A stretch of 64,000 nt of DNA from Massospora cicadina (GCA_022478985.1 JAKSZP010002679.1:124001-188000); one strand, 5' to 3'; shown: positions 46,102-57,760, counted from the stretch's first letter. Made by a program: numbers and translations. Notes: generated by a model not told the origin, from the sequence alone.

Positions 46102-49100
46102 GTGGGCACCTCAGTGTCAATAGGGATGTTAAACATCACGGGAGCCAGGGCCCATACGTCCCAAGCCAAAAAGCTGGCATTCCTGCGAAAACCTCTTGTA
46201 GACATCTTGGCCATCCAAGAAACCCACTGCCTACAAGGGGAAGAAGAATCCTGGTCAATCAGGGTCGCACCATCACAATCAGTATGGACGTCTCACTGTG
46301 GGGTGATAGTCCAAAACAACAAAAATATAAAATTACAAATTCATCATCACACTTGCACAGTTGAGTCCTGGTAGCAACAATCACATGCCAAGATGAAATA
46401 ATTTTGTTAGCATGTATCTATGCACTGTGCACTGCAACCAAGAAAAATTTTTAAAAAAAATTTCTACTCTCACCCTCCCACCAGATATCATCATGTTAGG
46501 CGATTTCAACTGCTGGGATAACCCCAATACAGATCGATGGCCTAATCCCAGGGGATACCCACCTGGACACATTGAATATCGCACAATGAAGGCATCTCTT
46601 GGCTTACAGGATGCTCTTCCTCCCAATTCACCAATCCTTCCCCCATATGACAAGACCCAACATATGCGAGGGACTGCTCATATCGATGAGTCATATTGAC
46701 CACATCCTCATCCCACAATCCCACCACTCAAGAATCTCCAAATTTACAACAATAAAGATCAATTTTTCTGATCATGATTAGTTATGGTGCAGTTAGCGCC
46801 AAACCAATACCACACACAGGTGTCGCCTTGGAGAAAGCTTCACCCAGACAATATAAAATTTCCTGAGATATCTGACTGGGTTGAAAACAAGGCTACAAAC
46901 CCAGAATTCACAGCCCCATTCACTTTGGATCCCATCGGAGCATGGGAAAATTTCAAGAAGAATTTAATCAACAAAACCCAACATATTGCATCATGCAAGT
47001 ACACCGCAGACACAGCCACAATTAAGCGTACCTTGGCAGAACTAGACCACCTGGAAATAAATACTCCAAGATCTGACTATAGCCCTAATTGGGGACGCAA
47101 ATGAACAGAAATTTCAGCCCGATTTAACAATCTCATCTTTGAACACCAACACAGAATCAAAGTATCAAACAAAGGTAAGTTCATAAAGGAAGGCAAAACC
47201 TGTTCAACATACTTTTTCCACCAATTCCACTCCTGTGGAAACCAGCCTTCATGCACACAGGTCTGCAAGATCAATGGCACCATGGCAATTGACCCTGAGG
47301 AGGTCAAGGTGGAAGTACACCACTATTACACTGAATTATATTGCGATATGCCAACAGATGCACAAAAAATTAAAGAATTTATTTAAACTGCCAAGATAAA
47401 AGTACACCACCAAATTACAATATACTATCCCTTATTACATGGGAGGAGCTTTGGGAAACAATTCGCGGTGCACCACGTAGGAAATGCCCAGGGCCTGATG
47501 GGATACCCTACGAATTTTACAAAAAATATTTTCAACAAATCGCCCCCCTCCTATTGGCGTCAATGAACCAGAGTTTGTTGGAAACACGCCTATTACCAGG
47601 AGGCCATAAATCCTACATTATAACCTTGTATAAAAAGGGTGACAAGTTGGACCTGGCCAACTGGCGCCCAATTGCACTCTCCAACACTGACACAAAAATT
47701 CTAACAAAAATTCTAGCAGCTAAATTAGGCGCAATTGCATCTGACGTCTTATCACCCAAACAGTTTGGGTTTATACCAGGGCGTTCAATATGGAACAACA
47801 TACACCCTGTTGCAAATATTTGCCAATTTAAACCACTGGTGCCCTGGTCTTCTTGGATCAGGAAAAGGCGTATGACCGTGTTAGCTGGCCATACCTAAAA
47901 GAATTTCTACATGCCTTCAAACTCCCACCAAGATTCATAAAATGGGCGATGCTCCTAACAGAATCTGCAACCATGGCTGTATGCGGCCCTGGATTCCTAA
48001 CAAACAGATTAAACCACACAGAGGGCTCAAACAAGGGATCCCCTCAGCCCACTGCTATACAATTTCAGCTTTGACCTGCTCCTCCGAGTAACTGACTCAC
48101 GTCTCATGGGGATAACCGCACAAGGACAACCAACAGTCAAGATACTGGCCTTTGCAGATGACTGCGTAGCAGGTATAGCAAACAATGAAGATGCCCAACA
48201 GCTGGAATGCACTCTAGAGGAATACTCCAAGGTGAGCAATGCATCGCTCAACAAAAGGAAGACAGAAATCATCCTCTTAGGCAAATACACAAACAATTGG
48301 GCCACAACATCAGAACCTCACACCAACACTCGAAGAAAAAACCCAATTATTTTACCCTTTGCAACACCTCCCACCACCACTCCTGTCCGACACCTTGGAA
48401 TCTGGCTAGAATCAGGGGGATATGCTAATGAGACAATGGAAAGTAACCTGTTATAACGGGTATCCAAACACGTAGCCTCTCTCATGGGGAGAACCCCAGG
48501 ACTAACAGGACGAGTTACAGTTGCTAACTCGCTCATTCTCCCAATACTGTGGTACCAGGCCCATGCAATAGCCTTCTCACCTACCTTTATAACCTCAATT
48601 CGCGCGCTTATCTAGGGCTGGCTGTGGCCTTGCTCTCACTCTCCTATACGGATGGAAACACTATTTTGTCCATGCTCAAGCGGAGGCATGGGAATAATAG
48701 ATTTTGAGAGCCATGCCAATCACATCCTAGGTACCTGGATAAAGGAAATCCTTGCTCCAGATCTTTCGCAACAACATTGGTCCAGAGCAGCAAGGACTAA
48801 CTTTGCACAGGCGCTCAAATTAACCAACCCACATAGTCCACCCAGACTACTTTCATACCTTGCCAAGCACCCTACTGCAACAGGTCCACATGGAACCTCC
48901 CCTCATTTCAAACATATCCTCTGAACTATCCGCCGTATGGGATGGACCATAGAGAACATGGTTACTATACAGGGAAGGGGACGACCCAGCCCCCAATTCA
49001 AATTAAGAAACCCAGAAAACCACCCCCAGAGGGATATGCTCGCAACAACCCCAAGCATAGCTAGGATAGAATACCTAGATATGCTGGACATTCCCTATGA

Positions 49101-49665
49101 TTTAACCACACAGAAAGCAATGTGGAAAATGACACACCACCCACTCCTACAACCAAGGATAAGAGCAAACGCCTGGCGCTGTTTGAGAAGGACCTATAGG
49201 ACGGCGGACCGCTCCAACTCCCTCCACAAAACATGTGCAGTATGTGGAGGGGAGGGATCCCTACATCACCGCTTAGAAACATGCCCCCCAACCAAAGCTA
49301 TATGGCAGGAAGTCGCACGCCTGCTCAAGATTCAAAACGAACAGGAATTCTCGATATCAAAAAGTATCTTTGTGCTCCAGATTGAGTCACCAATCCCATC
49401 TACCCTCCGCTCCCTAATAATACCCATTGCAATGTGGACAACACACACAATTGCATTAGATGCGTTCAATGGCACAGTCCCAACCATTCATGGGATTATT
49501 AACAGATTCCATGTCCACTTACTAGAGCACTTCCAAGCCTGGCTCTATGGATATATGAGACCAAGACAAAAAGCGCTCATAGAATCATGGTTCCCACTCT
49601 GGTTCCTCCAAACAGACCCTTTCCTTCACACCTGCTCCATATCAGGGGAAACCCCCTCAGAGTAG
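46102..49665 (+). pseudogene. LINE family 1 copy B ORF2
   Basis: The start codon position holds GTG where copies A and C have ATG, two codons after the ORF1 stop. Endonuclease: QETHCLQGEE near 46219, LGDFNCWDNP near 46497, SHIDHILIPQ near 46690. RT: GPDGIPYEFYKKYF near 47493, NWRPIALSNTD near 47660, LDQEKAYDR, FADD near 48152. C-terminal knuckle CAVCGGEGSLHHRLETC near 49234-49284 inside a 242-codon open stretch ending TPSE-stop at 49665. About ten breaks lie upstream. Confidence 0.9.
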
Positions 49666-49839
49666 TGCACCAACCCCCCATACCTGGCAGTCCCGCTGGC
49701 AACAGGGATAACTTGAGTACCCTGGGGTGCCTAATTTTATATTTGTTAGTTATTCTCTTAGTTTCACATATATTTGGTAATGTCTGCCCCCTGGTTGGCT
49801 TACCTCGGTTAAATAAAAACCCTTCAGTAAATTTTTACA

Positions 49840-50167
49840 TAATTATTTGGGGATGAGGGCAGATAAGCTCAATAGGAACCAATATCAAAGAATTTGGTGG
49901 CAGGCCAAGTCACTGTCAGTTCAACCTCAAATGCCCAAACCAAGGCTTGACTGCATTTCTAGCAGTTGGTGTGATGGCATCTGGCCCAATGAACAATGGG
50001 AATCCCCCAGGGCCACCCCACATAATGGCGGTCCCTTTTGGTTAGGAACAGGTTTGGGATGCCCATTCTGCCTGTGCCCAATTGCTGGGCTGTTTGTTTG
50101 GTCAAAAGCGTTGCATCAGCCACAATTCCTGATTTTCTGGATGGGAGCTTCAAACTATTGTCAATGG
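49840..50167 (-). mobile_element. outer copy of the G-A gag region, middle piece
   Basis: Homologous to 8868-9190 of G-A (shared forms such as gggaaccaacatcac / aggaaccaatatcaa). It continues the piece that ended at 10712 and is cut at 50167 by E6. The last five bases, aatgg, are the E6 target duplication. Confidence 0.75.
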
Positions 50168-50649
50168 TGTTGGGAAGTTGATATGACTGGATGAAACGCT
50201 ACACATATTGGCAGATTGGAGGGGGATTGAGATGATTCTCAAGATTTATAAAATAGGGATACATGAATTATATTCGAGTGAAATAAAGCATTCAGCAAAT
50301 TAAGAGGATTTATGCCTAAAATTCGATATAAATGAGTGTAATTCAAAAAAGGGAAGCAGAATAGAAGAGTACCAAGCTGAGGATGCATTCAGCTGAGGAA
50401 CTGAGGTATAAAGAGTCTGGTGGAAGATTAAAGGGGATAGGTTTTATAAACGAGAAAAGAGAGCGCGCAGATAAGTCTGCAATTTGATTTAAAATAAAGG
50501 TCAAAATAAGGGGCAATAGCTCCATACATATTTTATTGAGTTTTATTATAAGTTGGTGATCCTCATATTGTCCAATTTGGTTGCTCAGTGGCTCATACCC
50601 TGTGCAAAACCAAATCAGTGGAATCAAGCCCAAACGCCGAGAATTAACA
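50168..50649 (+). repeat. E6 5' LTR
   Basis: 482 bp, TGTTGGGAAGTTGATATG to AATTAACA. It pairs with 55722-56200 and is related to the E5 LTRs. Confidence 0.94.
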
Positions 50650-50650
50650 G

Positions 50651-50663
50651 TGGTGCTCACTAC
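50651..50663 (+). promoter_or_regulatory. E6 primer-binding site
   Basis: TGGTGCTCACTAC, followed by ttgggg where the others have agggg. Confidence 0.75.
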
Positions 50664-50699
50664 TTGGGGCCCATTGATCAACTAATCATAACTTCATCA

Positions 50700-51800
50700 A
50701 TGGTACTTATGGTGCAACCAGATCGCTTTGATGTGGTACTACCCCCAGTGGGTGAATAACTCACTATGGTGAACTGAAGCTTGCTTTGGATACCTTACTT
50801 CAGGCGCAAAAAGTGCTGTTTCAGGAGAATAAGAGTATAACTGAGCAGCTCAACCATACCTTCCGCCAACTGCTTCTGGTGGGTGACCATGCCAATCAAC
50901 TCACCAACCTTTTGAGTAGCACTACGGAGCAGCTAGACTGTGCGGAGTATAAATTAGATAAGGTCGTTAAGGAAAAAGAAATCTGCAGTGACAGGCTGCC
51001 CTCATTTAACCGTGATGGTAACATACATGGGTTTTTAAGCGGTTTGAGTTTGCCATAGAGGGGGCTTCTGATCAACGAAAAGCTAAACTATTGTTATCTG
51101 CATTGGATGTTTCAAGTGCTGATCAAGTTACTTGTTATCTTAAAGACAGTACTGTAGCGCATCAAGAGGTGAAGGAGACTGTAATTTGCCTATTTGGGGG
51201 CAAAGTGAAAATGGCTCAATGCAAGGCAGACTTTTTAACAATACCTTTTCAAAAAAATGAGTCTTTAACACAGTTTGTGGAGTGATTCACTAATGAGGTT
51301 CATGTGTTGTTGGGTGCCAATGTCTTATTTAATGAGGAGGTGGGTATAGTGATGACGGCGGCTGTCAAACCATATTGGGAACTCTATAACGCTATGTCCC
51401 ATGTGTTTGATGGGGATACCGGACTCATTTGAATTGTGAACGCCTTATGTTAGCTCTCTTCCACGAACAGCGCCCCCAATGTAGCCTGAAAAATCGCTGT
51501 TGCCCCCACTCCAACCCTGGCGGAATATAGGCTGCAGCAACTGGGTTATCAGCCGCTGGAATGTATTCATCTCTCACATGAGTCAATAGACCCTTTCCGG
51601 CCCAGGTATGCTTCACTAGTTTGTTCACGACCTTGGAACCTTACTAGCAATAATTGACCTGGTTCTTCCACCCCTAACTATATATGTGCAACTTTTATGA
51701 ACACTTGCTTCCAGTGCGGACAAAGAGGTCATTATGCAGCCAATTGCCCTAGCCACCACATGTGTACGCAATGCCAACAAAGATAATAGAGCAGGGAAAA
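50700..51800 (+). pseudogene. E6 gag
   Basis: A short N-terminal helical piece (50786-51058; SITEQLNHTFRQLLLVGDHA) leads into the capsid-like domain (LLSALDVSSADQVTCYLKDS, FQKNESLTQFVE, AAVKPYWELYNAMSHVFDGD) at 51085-51430. The zinc knuckle CFQCGQRGHYAANC is intact at 51706-51747. Compared with E5 the N-terminal 1.3 kb are missing. Stops near 51285 and 51430. Confidence 0.82.
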
Positions 51801-52059
51801 GCTCAAGCGGAGTAGAGATGGGCTGCTCTATCTCCACTAAGTCCAATTCACTTGTCCCCAACAATCCCCAAACGTTTTTTGGGTAGAAATTGAACCTCAA
51901 TCAGATGATGTGTTATACCAGCAGCTTTCATTGGATACCCCTGCTTCCGCTTCCATGAGTAAAGGCTCACCCCATTGGGCCAAGCTTCACCAAGATGTGC
52001 AGAAGCCATATGCATGGCAGATCCTGGAACAAACTGTCATTAGCAAACTGGATCCTTCG

Positions 52060-52640
52060 CTATATGTCACACCTTTAGTAGGGGTTAACATAGCCATTCT
52101 GGTAGAGAAAATTGCTAGTGAGTATCCTCAAGTTGGCAAGGGCATTTCTTTTATTTGAGTAGCGCAAAGCCCTTGAACGTACAAGCAATAACCACCAATG
52201 GTTCTTCTTACTCAGAATGTATTTATTGTAACATATTCATTCAAAACACAAAATCCGCACTATCATAGACATGGGAGCACCTGTGAACATAGTCTCCACT
52301 CAGTTGGTGGCTAAACTTATGTTGAAACTGGATGTGGACCATCGCATAGTATATGGGACGGCAGGAATGCATAGCACTGTGTCAGAAGGAGCATATAGCG
52401 CGTTGCCTCTACAATTCAGGTCAGTCCAGGTGTCCGTTCCAGCGGTGGTTTTGCCAAATAACCACTACAATATGTTAATTGGGACGGCTTTTATGAGGAA
52501 ATTTGGCGTTGTGATAAATATGGCGGAAGAAACCCTTACCATGTTTGGTCAATGAATCCCAGTATATTTTTCCTCTGGTGGAATTCAAACGGATCCAGTC
52601 CACTCCAAACAGGTCAATCTAGCTTACAGCAATGGAGTGA
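52060..52640 (+). pseudogene. E6 retropepsin with altered catalytic triad
   Basis: The segment IASEYPQVGKGISF precedes the active site. The signature reads TIIDMGAPVNIVSTQLVAK near 52260-52315: DMGA in place of the DTGA of E5, explained by one ACG to ATG change at 52271-52273. VDHRIVYGTAGMHSTV and MLIGTAFMRKFGVVINMAEE follow. A stop at 52553 and a frame change near 52160 are also present. Confidence 0.85.
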
Positions 52641-52649
52641 TTCCTGTTC

Positions 52650-54000
52650 ATTATCAGTGACTGAGTCAGCGGACTAGGATCCTTCCCAACCAGATATACG
52701 AGTACAAAGGAATCCCACTTCAAGCAACTCACGCTTTAAGCATACCATCTGGACACCAGAGCATAGTGGGAACTGAGCGGGAAATCAATATCCCTAAGGG
52801 GCTTCATGGAGAAATTATGGCACTTCACCAGTGATCATGGCTCAAACCACATTTGGCTCCAGGGTTACTGCTGCCTGGGAATAGGGAGGTGAAGGTACTG
52901 CTAGCAAATCTACAGAAGAATGTAATAATTAAATGGTGGCACCAAGTGGTGGCTTACCTACACTTTGTCCCTATAGAAAAAGTTTGTCATATTCATGATT
53001 TTGGCTCATGGGAGGATCTTTGGATTACCAGCTCACTCTTGTTTGGCGTACTGACCATGGTTCCACAGGAAGCGCTCACAGGATTATTGGCGGAACAACA
53101 AGATAAGGCTATGGCCTTATTTGAAAAGTATCAGGATATTTTTGCTAATGATGATCATGACCTGGGGTGTGCTCAGGGGTGGTACATTGGATAGATACAG
53201 GGGATCACCCTCTTATTCATTCATGACCTATTAGATGTTCAAAAGCAGCGGAATAGGTTATTTCTGATGAAGTAGATAAACTTATTGAGCAAGGAATGCT
53301 AGAGCCATCAAACAGTCCATGGGCGTCACCTGTGCTCATCATAAAGAAGAAGGATGGCATAAATCTAGTGGTTATTGACCATCATAAACTCAATAATGTA
53401 ACAAAGAAGCATTCCTACCCTCTTCTGCGGATTAATGATGCATTAGACCAATTAGGCAGGGCAAACTATTTTTACACCATGGATCTGATCTCAGGGTACT
53501 TGCAGATCAAATTGCCACTAATGGGAGAAATGTGTGATCATCACCTCGAGAGGGTTGTTCCAGCCAACACGCATGCTGCAAGGATTGTGTAACGCTCCAG
53601 CTACATTCCAGCATGCCATGGATATGATTTTAGGTGATTTAAAGCTGTCCTTTATCTTAGTTTACCTTGACAACATCAATGTGTTTTCATGGACATTCAC
53701 AGAGCATCTGGCCCACTTGGAGCAAGTGTTTCAGCGCCTTACTGCCACTAATATATCTAAATTAAGCCTCAAAAGTGCCATTTATTTAAAGGGCAATTGA
53801 AATACCTTGTTTTTGTTGTGGATTCAAATGGGCTTAAACCGCAACTGGCTAAGGTGGATGCAATAAGCAAGATGACTCAGCCAGGAAATAAATGGGACAT
53901 TCAAGTGTTTCTGGGGATGATTGGGTACTACCGATGGTTCATTCCCAATTTCAGCTGCATTGGGTCCCCACTTTTCGAGTTATTAAAGAAAAATACTTTT
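52650..54000 (+). pseudogene. E6 reverse transcriptase
   Basis: The pre-RT segment runs from about 52730 (PGLLLPGNREVKVLLANL) through NDDHDLGCAQG near 53150. RT: LIEQGMLEPSNSPWASPVLI near 53280-53340, KKDGINLVVIDHHKLN, RINDALDQLGRANYF. After a frameshift near 53530, TSRGLFQPTRMLQGLCNAPA. The active-site box YLDNINVFSW at about 53665-53694 has Asn in place of the second catalytic Asp. Thumb: VVDSNGLKPQLAKVDAISKM, FLGMIGYYRWFIPNFSCIGS. Confidence 0.86.
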
Positions 54001-54475
54001 TTTGATTGGACAGAATGATGCCAAAATGCTTTTCTATGTATTGTGCATCACATTAGCAAGCGCACCCATTTTGAAATATCCCAACTTTGACAAACAGTTC
54101 ATAGTACAAACTGATTCATCCCTCTCTGCTATTGGGGCAGTGTTATCTCAGAAAGATGATGATGGCGTGGAACATCCTGTCACATTCTGTAGTCAAAGTT
54201 TTAACTGTCATGAACGAAACTACACCATAACTGAGTGGGAGTGTTTAGCAGTGATCTACGCTTACAAACAGTTTTGGGTATATCTACATGGGGTGAGATT
54301 TCAAGTAGTAACAGATCACGCTTCTTTGCGCCAGCTACAGAATCTTTGTGAACCTGAAGGACGGCTCAAACTTTGGGTGCTGAAGCTGCAAGCATATAAT
54401 TTCAAGATTTTGCATTGACCAGGAGCAAAACATCAAAAGGCGGATTTTCTTTCTTGATTGCCCACGGTTGCTATC
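54001..54475 (+). pseudogene. E6 RNase H
   Basis: 138 codons open (54002-54418): FIVQTDSSLSAIGAVLSQKD, HPVTFCSQSFN, NYTITEWECLAVIYAYKQFW, VVTDHASLRQLQNL, LQAYNFKILH. Near-identical layout to E5 with catalytic Asp residues retained. Confidence 0.88.
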
Positions 54476-55720
54476 ATGGTGGATCTAGCTGATATAATGT
54501 ATGAAAAAATGGTGGCGAACAGATACCAAGATGAGCTCTCACAGGTGATCAAGGTGTTAGATGGACTCAGGGAGAACACCTGTGTACAAGGGGAAGAACT
54601 ATATAAGCAAATTGGAGACTTGACGCTAAATTTTCTAAAGCCTTCAGCTAGACCCTCAATAATTATGGATGCTCATTGGGCTGTTGGACATGGAGGATTG
54701 TGGAAGATGCTAGAATTCTTGCGACCCCAATACTTCTGGGAAAGCATGCATTACAATGTATTGGAAACGGTTAGTTGCTGCCATCAGTGTCAAGTAGAAA
54801 AGCCTTTCCGCAAGAAAACCACCTACCAACTAGTGAAACCCCAGTTTGCATGGCACACCGTTTCCATTGATGTAGTGGGACCTCTGCCGACTAGTGCCAA
54901 TTGATCCAAGTATATAATTGTCACTATCAATCATTTGACCCAATGGGTGGAAACTAGGGCTATTAGTGACTTGGGCGCGGTCAGCACTGCCAAGTTCGTT
55001 ATGGAGTGCGTTATACAGCGGCATGGCTGCCCACAGTTCATTCTGACAGAAAATGGAACCAACTTCACTTCAAATATTCTGCCAAAGTTAAATGAGTTGA
55101 TGGCAATTTGCGGGTTTTGACTACCCCCTATCATCCAGAATCAAATGGGATGGTGGAGCGAGTCAATGGAACCCTAGTGAATATATTCCGCAAATTTATA
55201 ATGGATTAGCCCTCAGAATGGAGTGCCCTTCTACCTACTGCTGTGTTCGCTTATAATATCAGCTATCATTCTGCCACTGGTAAGAGTCCATTTCAACTGC
55301 TGTATGGTTGACATCCAGCTCTGCCTGCCTTGCTATATTCGTGCATAGAGGACACTGGTGGGGTGAATCTCAGCTATATCTGAATCCGCTCATGGATACT
55401 TTGATCAAGTTGCAAACTGAAGCCTACTCCACCAGTCTAGCAAAGAAAATCCGTGACCAAGCAGCCAACCAGAAGCGCCAGAGCAGTCTTCTGTTGTTTG
55501 CTGTGGAGGATTATATTTTTATTCCATGATCAGCATGGAATTGGACGAAAAAATAAGCTCTCTAACATTTGGGTCAGCCTGTTTGAGATTATTAAGAAGA
55601 CTGGCATGGATGTCTACACAATTAAGGAACCCAATGGTGGTCAGATTATCAACTGGTCCACGCAAAGTTCCTTTGAGCATACAAACAGTAAGAACCTATC
55701 ATCCAGTCAAAGGGGGGGTA
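54476..55720 (+). pseudogene. E6 integrase
   Basis: 148 codons open (54458-54904) contain the zinc domain (DAHWAVGHGGLWKMLEFLRP, CHQCQVEKPF) and the start of the core (HTVSIDVVGPLPTSAN). The core continues with MTQWVETRAISDLGAVSTAK and HGCPQFILTENGTNFTSNIL to about 55115, then YHPESNGMVERVNGTLVN near 55130-55185. AYSTSLAKKIRDQAANQKRQ and a GPF/Y-like module with SLF near 55575 close the protein. Stops near 54904, 55117 and 55207. Confidence 0.85.
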
Positions 55721-55721
55721 A
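55708..55721 (+). promoter_or_regulatory. E6 polypurine tract
   Basis: caaagggggggtaa immediately before the 3' LTR. Confidence 0.85.
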
Positions 55722-56200
55722 TGTCAGGAAGTTGATATGACTGGACAAAACGCTACACATATTGGCAGATTGGAGGGGGATTGAGATGAGTCTTGAGATT
55801 TACAAAATAGGGATACATGAATTATATTTGAGTGAAATTAAGCATTCAGCAATTGAGAGGATTTATGCCAAAATTTGATATAAATGAGAGTAATTCAAAA
55901 AGGGAAGCAGAATAGAAGAGTACCAAGCCAAGGATGCATCCATCTGGGTAACTGAGGTATTAAGAGTCTGATGGAATATTAAAGGGGATAGGTTTTATAA
56001 ACGAGAAAAGAGAGCGCACAATTAAGTCTGAGATTGATATTAAAATAAAGGTCAAAATAAGGGGCTTTAGCTCCATACATATTTTATTGAGTTTTATTAT
56101 AAGTTGGCAATCCTCATATTGTCCAATTTGGTTGCTCAGTGGCTCATACCCTGTGCAAAACCAACTTGGAGGAATTGAGCCCAAACGCCAATAATTAACA
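55722..56200 (+). repeat. E6 3' LTR
   Basis: 479 bp, TGTCAGGAAGTTGATATG to AATTAACA, followed by the target duplication aatgg. Confidence 0.94.
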
Positions 56201-56560
56201 AATGGTGTCCAATGCTACTACCTGCACATTGGGGATCATCCTTGATGATTTTGAGAGTGGGTTTGTTTTGACAATTGCACTGCTTGCTGAATTGAAACTG
56301 TCAGTAAATCTGGCCAATGTATATCTTCATCCCCTTTTTGACTATGTGGATTCTGATCATTGGGCTTGTTTTCAATTGTTTTCAGACCAATTGATTTTAA
56401 ATTTAGCAATTTTTGCGAAGATTTCCCTGATCTGGTGGGCAAGTTCAGCTGAGGTGAATGTGGGCACCGGGGGAGGGATCTGAAATGGGAGAGCTGTTAA
56501 CCAGCGCTTGTCTATCATGTGGTGAGGTCACCCTGGGTAACGAGGGTTACAGCTACCCTC
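56201..56560 (-). mobile_element. outer copy of the G-A gag region, right piece
   Basis: Homologous to about 9190-9480 of G-A. On the minus strand ELAHQIREIFAKIAKFKINW parallels ELLWEISEICAKINELKLV of G-A. It resumes the sequence cut at 50167 and the match fades after about 56560. Confidence 0.72.
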
Positions 56561-57760
56561 TTCAGAACCTTTTTTACTCAGAAATGGAAAGAGTGTCAGA
56601 TCTACGCACAGGGGACGTTCCACAGGACTTACAATGTCACATCTAGTGACATATTTACTGGAATTAACTGCCCTTCTAAACCAAGTCCAACAAGCCCTTG
56701 GGGCAGAGACCAGAACCCCTAAGGGTCACTGATGACCTATCTAAGGTCATTGACAAAAAATGGGGTTTTGCTTTGCCATCCAGGGCTGAGGAAAAATGCT
56801 TCTTTGAGGCAAAAACCCAGGCATTGATTGAACTTAACACCCAGAAAGTCATAAGATATGAGGTTGCAAAATCAGGCCAGATTCAAAAAAATTGATTTTT
56901 GTTGAAGAATGACAAATTTGTAGCTCATATTAGATTCCAATAGCCACTGGAATCTTTGTAATCAACCCCCTATAAATTAAGTCCTAAGATGAGAAACGCC
57001 ATCTCTGCCTCCTCCTGTTTTCTGTCTGTTGCCTTGAATTTTATGCCACCCCTCCTAGCTCTCAGAGCCTCTTGTCCCTGATGGTTGTGGTCAAAATATT
57101 GTGCGTTTTGCTCCAAAGATTTATATGGAAACACAATAATGACCGTTTAGGATGTCTCTTCATTTTGTTGGGTCACTTGGCCTTGTTGTATCACCTTTTG
57201 CCTGTGTCTTTCCCTTAAGCGACCTCCTGCGCCCCAGTTTCCCTGACATGACTAACCTAGACAAAACTGTCACCAAAAAGGGTCAGTCAGTGTCATGGTT
57301 GGATGACATAATAGTAGGAACTAATGCTAGAGATAAGGCTGGGCGACAGGAGTCCCAGAAGGTGAAACTTCAGGTTCTTCCTGACCTGAAACACACCTTA
57401 GATCAACGCTGGGTGCAAGTCAAGCATGCCCAGGTTGATACTAATGGGGTGCAAAACGCCCAGCCTCTTATCTCGGCCTAGGCACTAAAATGAACAATTT
57501 ACATTTTAAATGAAGATGGTTCAATTCAGTTAATTGGAGAACAGGGGTTCAAATCAGGGTTCAAATCCCATTCAGGTTATGAAATTTTGAGTTCTGGCAA
57601 AATATGGCTTCAATCAATTACTTGAGTGAAGGCACTTTTGGTGTATTTTACAAAAACGGACAGAAGCATCTGTTTATTGGAGCATCAAGGCTTGGGCGCA
57701 CTTCTGCAGAACCTGAGTTTCCCTGACCCACCTAAAATATGTCTTTTGCAACCAACGTTA
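56561..57760. other. uncharacterised stretch
   Basis: No recognised family. Two plus-strand frames are open, at 56698-56895 (65 codons) and 57152-57481 (109 codons, with QESQKVKLQVLPDLKHTLDQ); neither has a recognisable domain or context. It may be gag-like or leader sequence of a decayed element. Nothing else was seen. Confidence 0.35.

Larger units (their letters stand above)
44592..49817 (+). mobile_element. LINE family 1, copy B (full length)
   Basis: The only complete copy of family 1: 5226 bp between exact 18-bp target duplications (44574-44591 and 49818-49835). The 5' UTR is 79 bp (44592-44670), ORF1 and ORF2 follow, and the 3' UTR of about 150 bp ends in TTAAATAAA without a poly(A) run. 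It lies a few bases before the end of the G-B 3' LTR. Copies A and C agree closely with it, so the family spread relatively recently. Confidence 0.95.
10713..49839 (+). mobile_element. G-B: host gypsy element with five nested insertions
   Basis: Composite of 39.1 kb. LTRs of one family in direct orientation bound it: 10713-17428 (interrupted) and 36093-49839 (interrupted), each about 1.16 kb once insertions are removed. Its own pieces are 10713-11797, 17345-18388, 24506-25429, 32009-36764, 44106-44591 and 49836-49839, about 8.3 kb in all. Inside are LINE-2, G-C, G-D, E5 and LINE-B. The outside flanks (10712 and 49840) are adjacent in the uninterrupted paralogue at 8857-8880, so the whole span is one nested insertion. 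The flanking 5-mers (caaat, taatt) are not a clean duplication, as expected with age. Confidence 0.85.
50168..56200 (+). mobile_element. E6: complete gypsy element of the E5 family
   Basis: 6033 bp, LTRs at 50168-50649 and 55722-56200, target duplication aatgg (50163-50167 and 56201-56205). PBS, gag, protease, RT, RNase H, integrase and polypurine tract are in order. The flanks join in the paralogue near 9185. It is inserted outside G-B, in the same old layer. It shares two pol defects with E5. Confidence 0.94.

Noticed and set aside
50163..50170. An apparent 8-bp target duplication (aatggtgt) around E6
   Set aside because: The 3' LTR begins TGTCAGG after the polypurine tract, so the last three bases at 50168-50170 belong to the LTR. 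The true duplication is the 5-mer aatgg, and the match of tgt on the right is chance.
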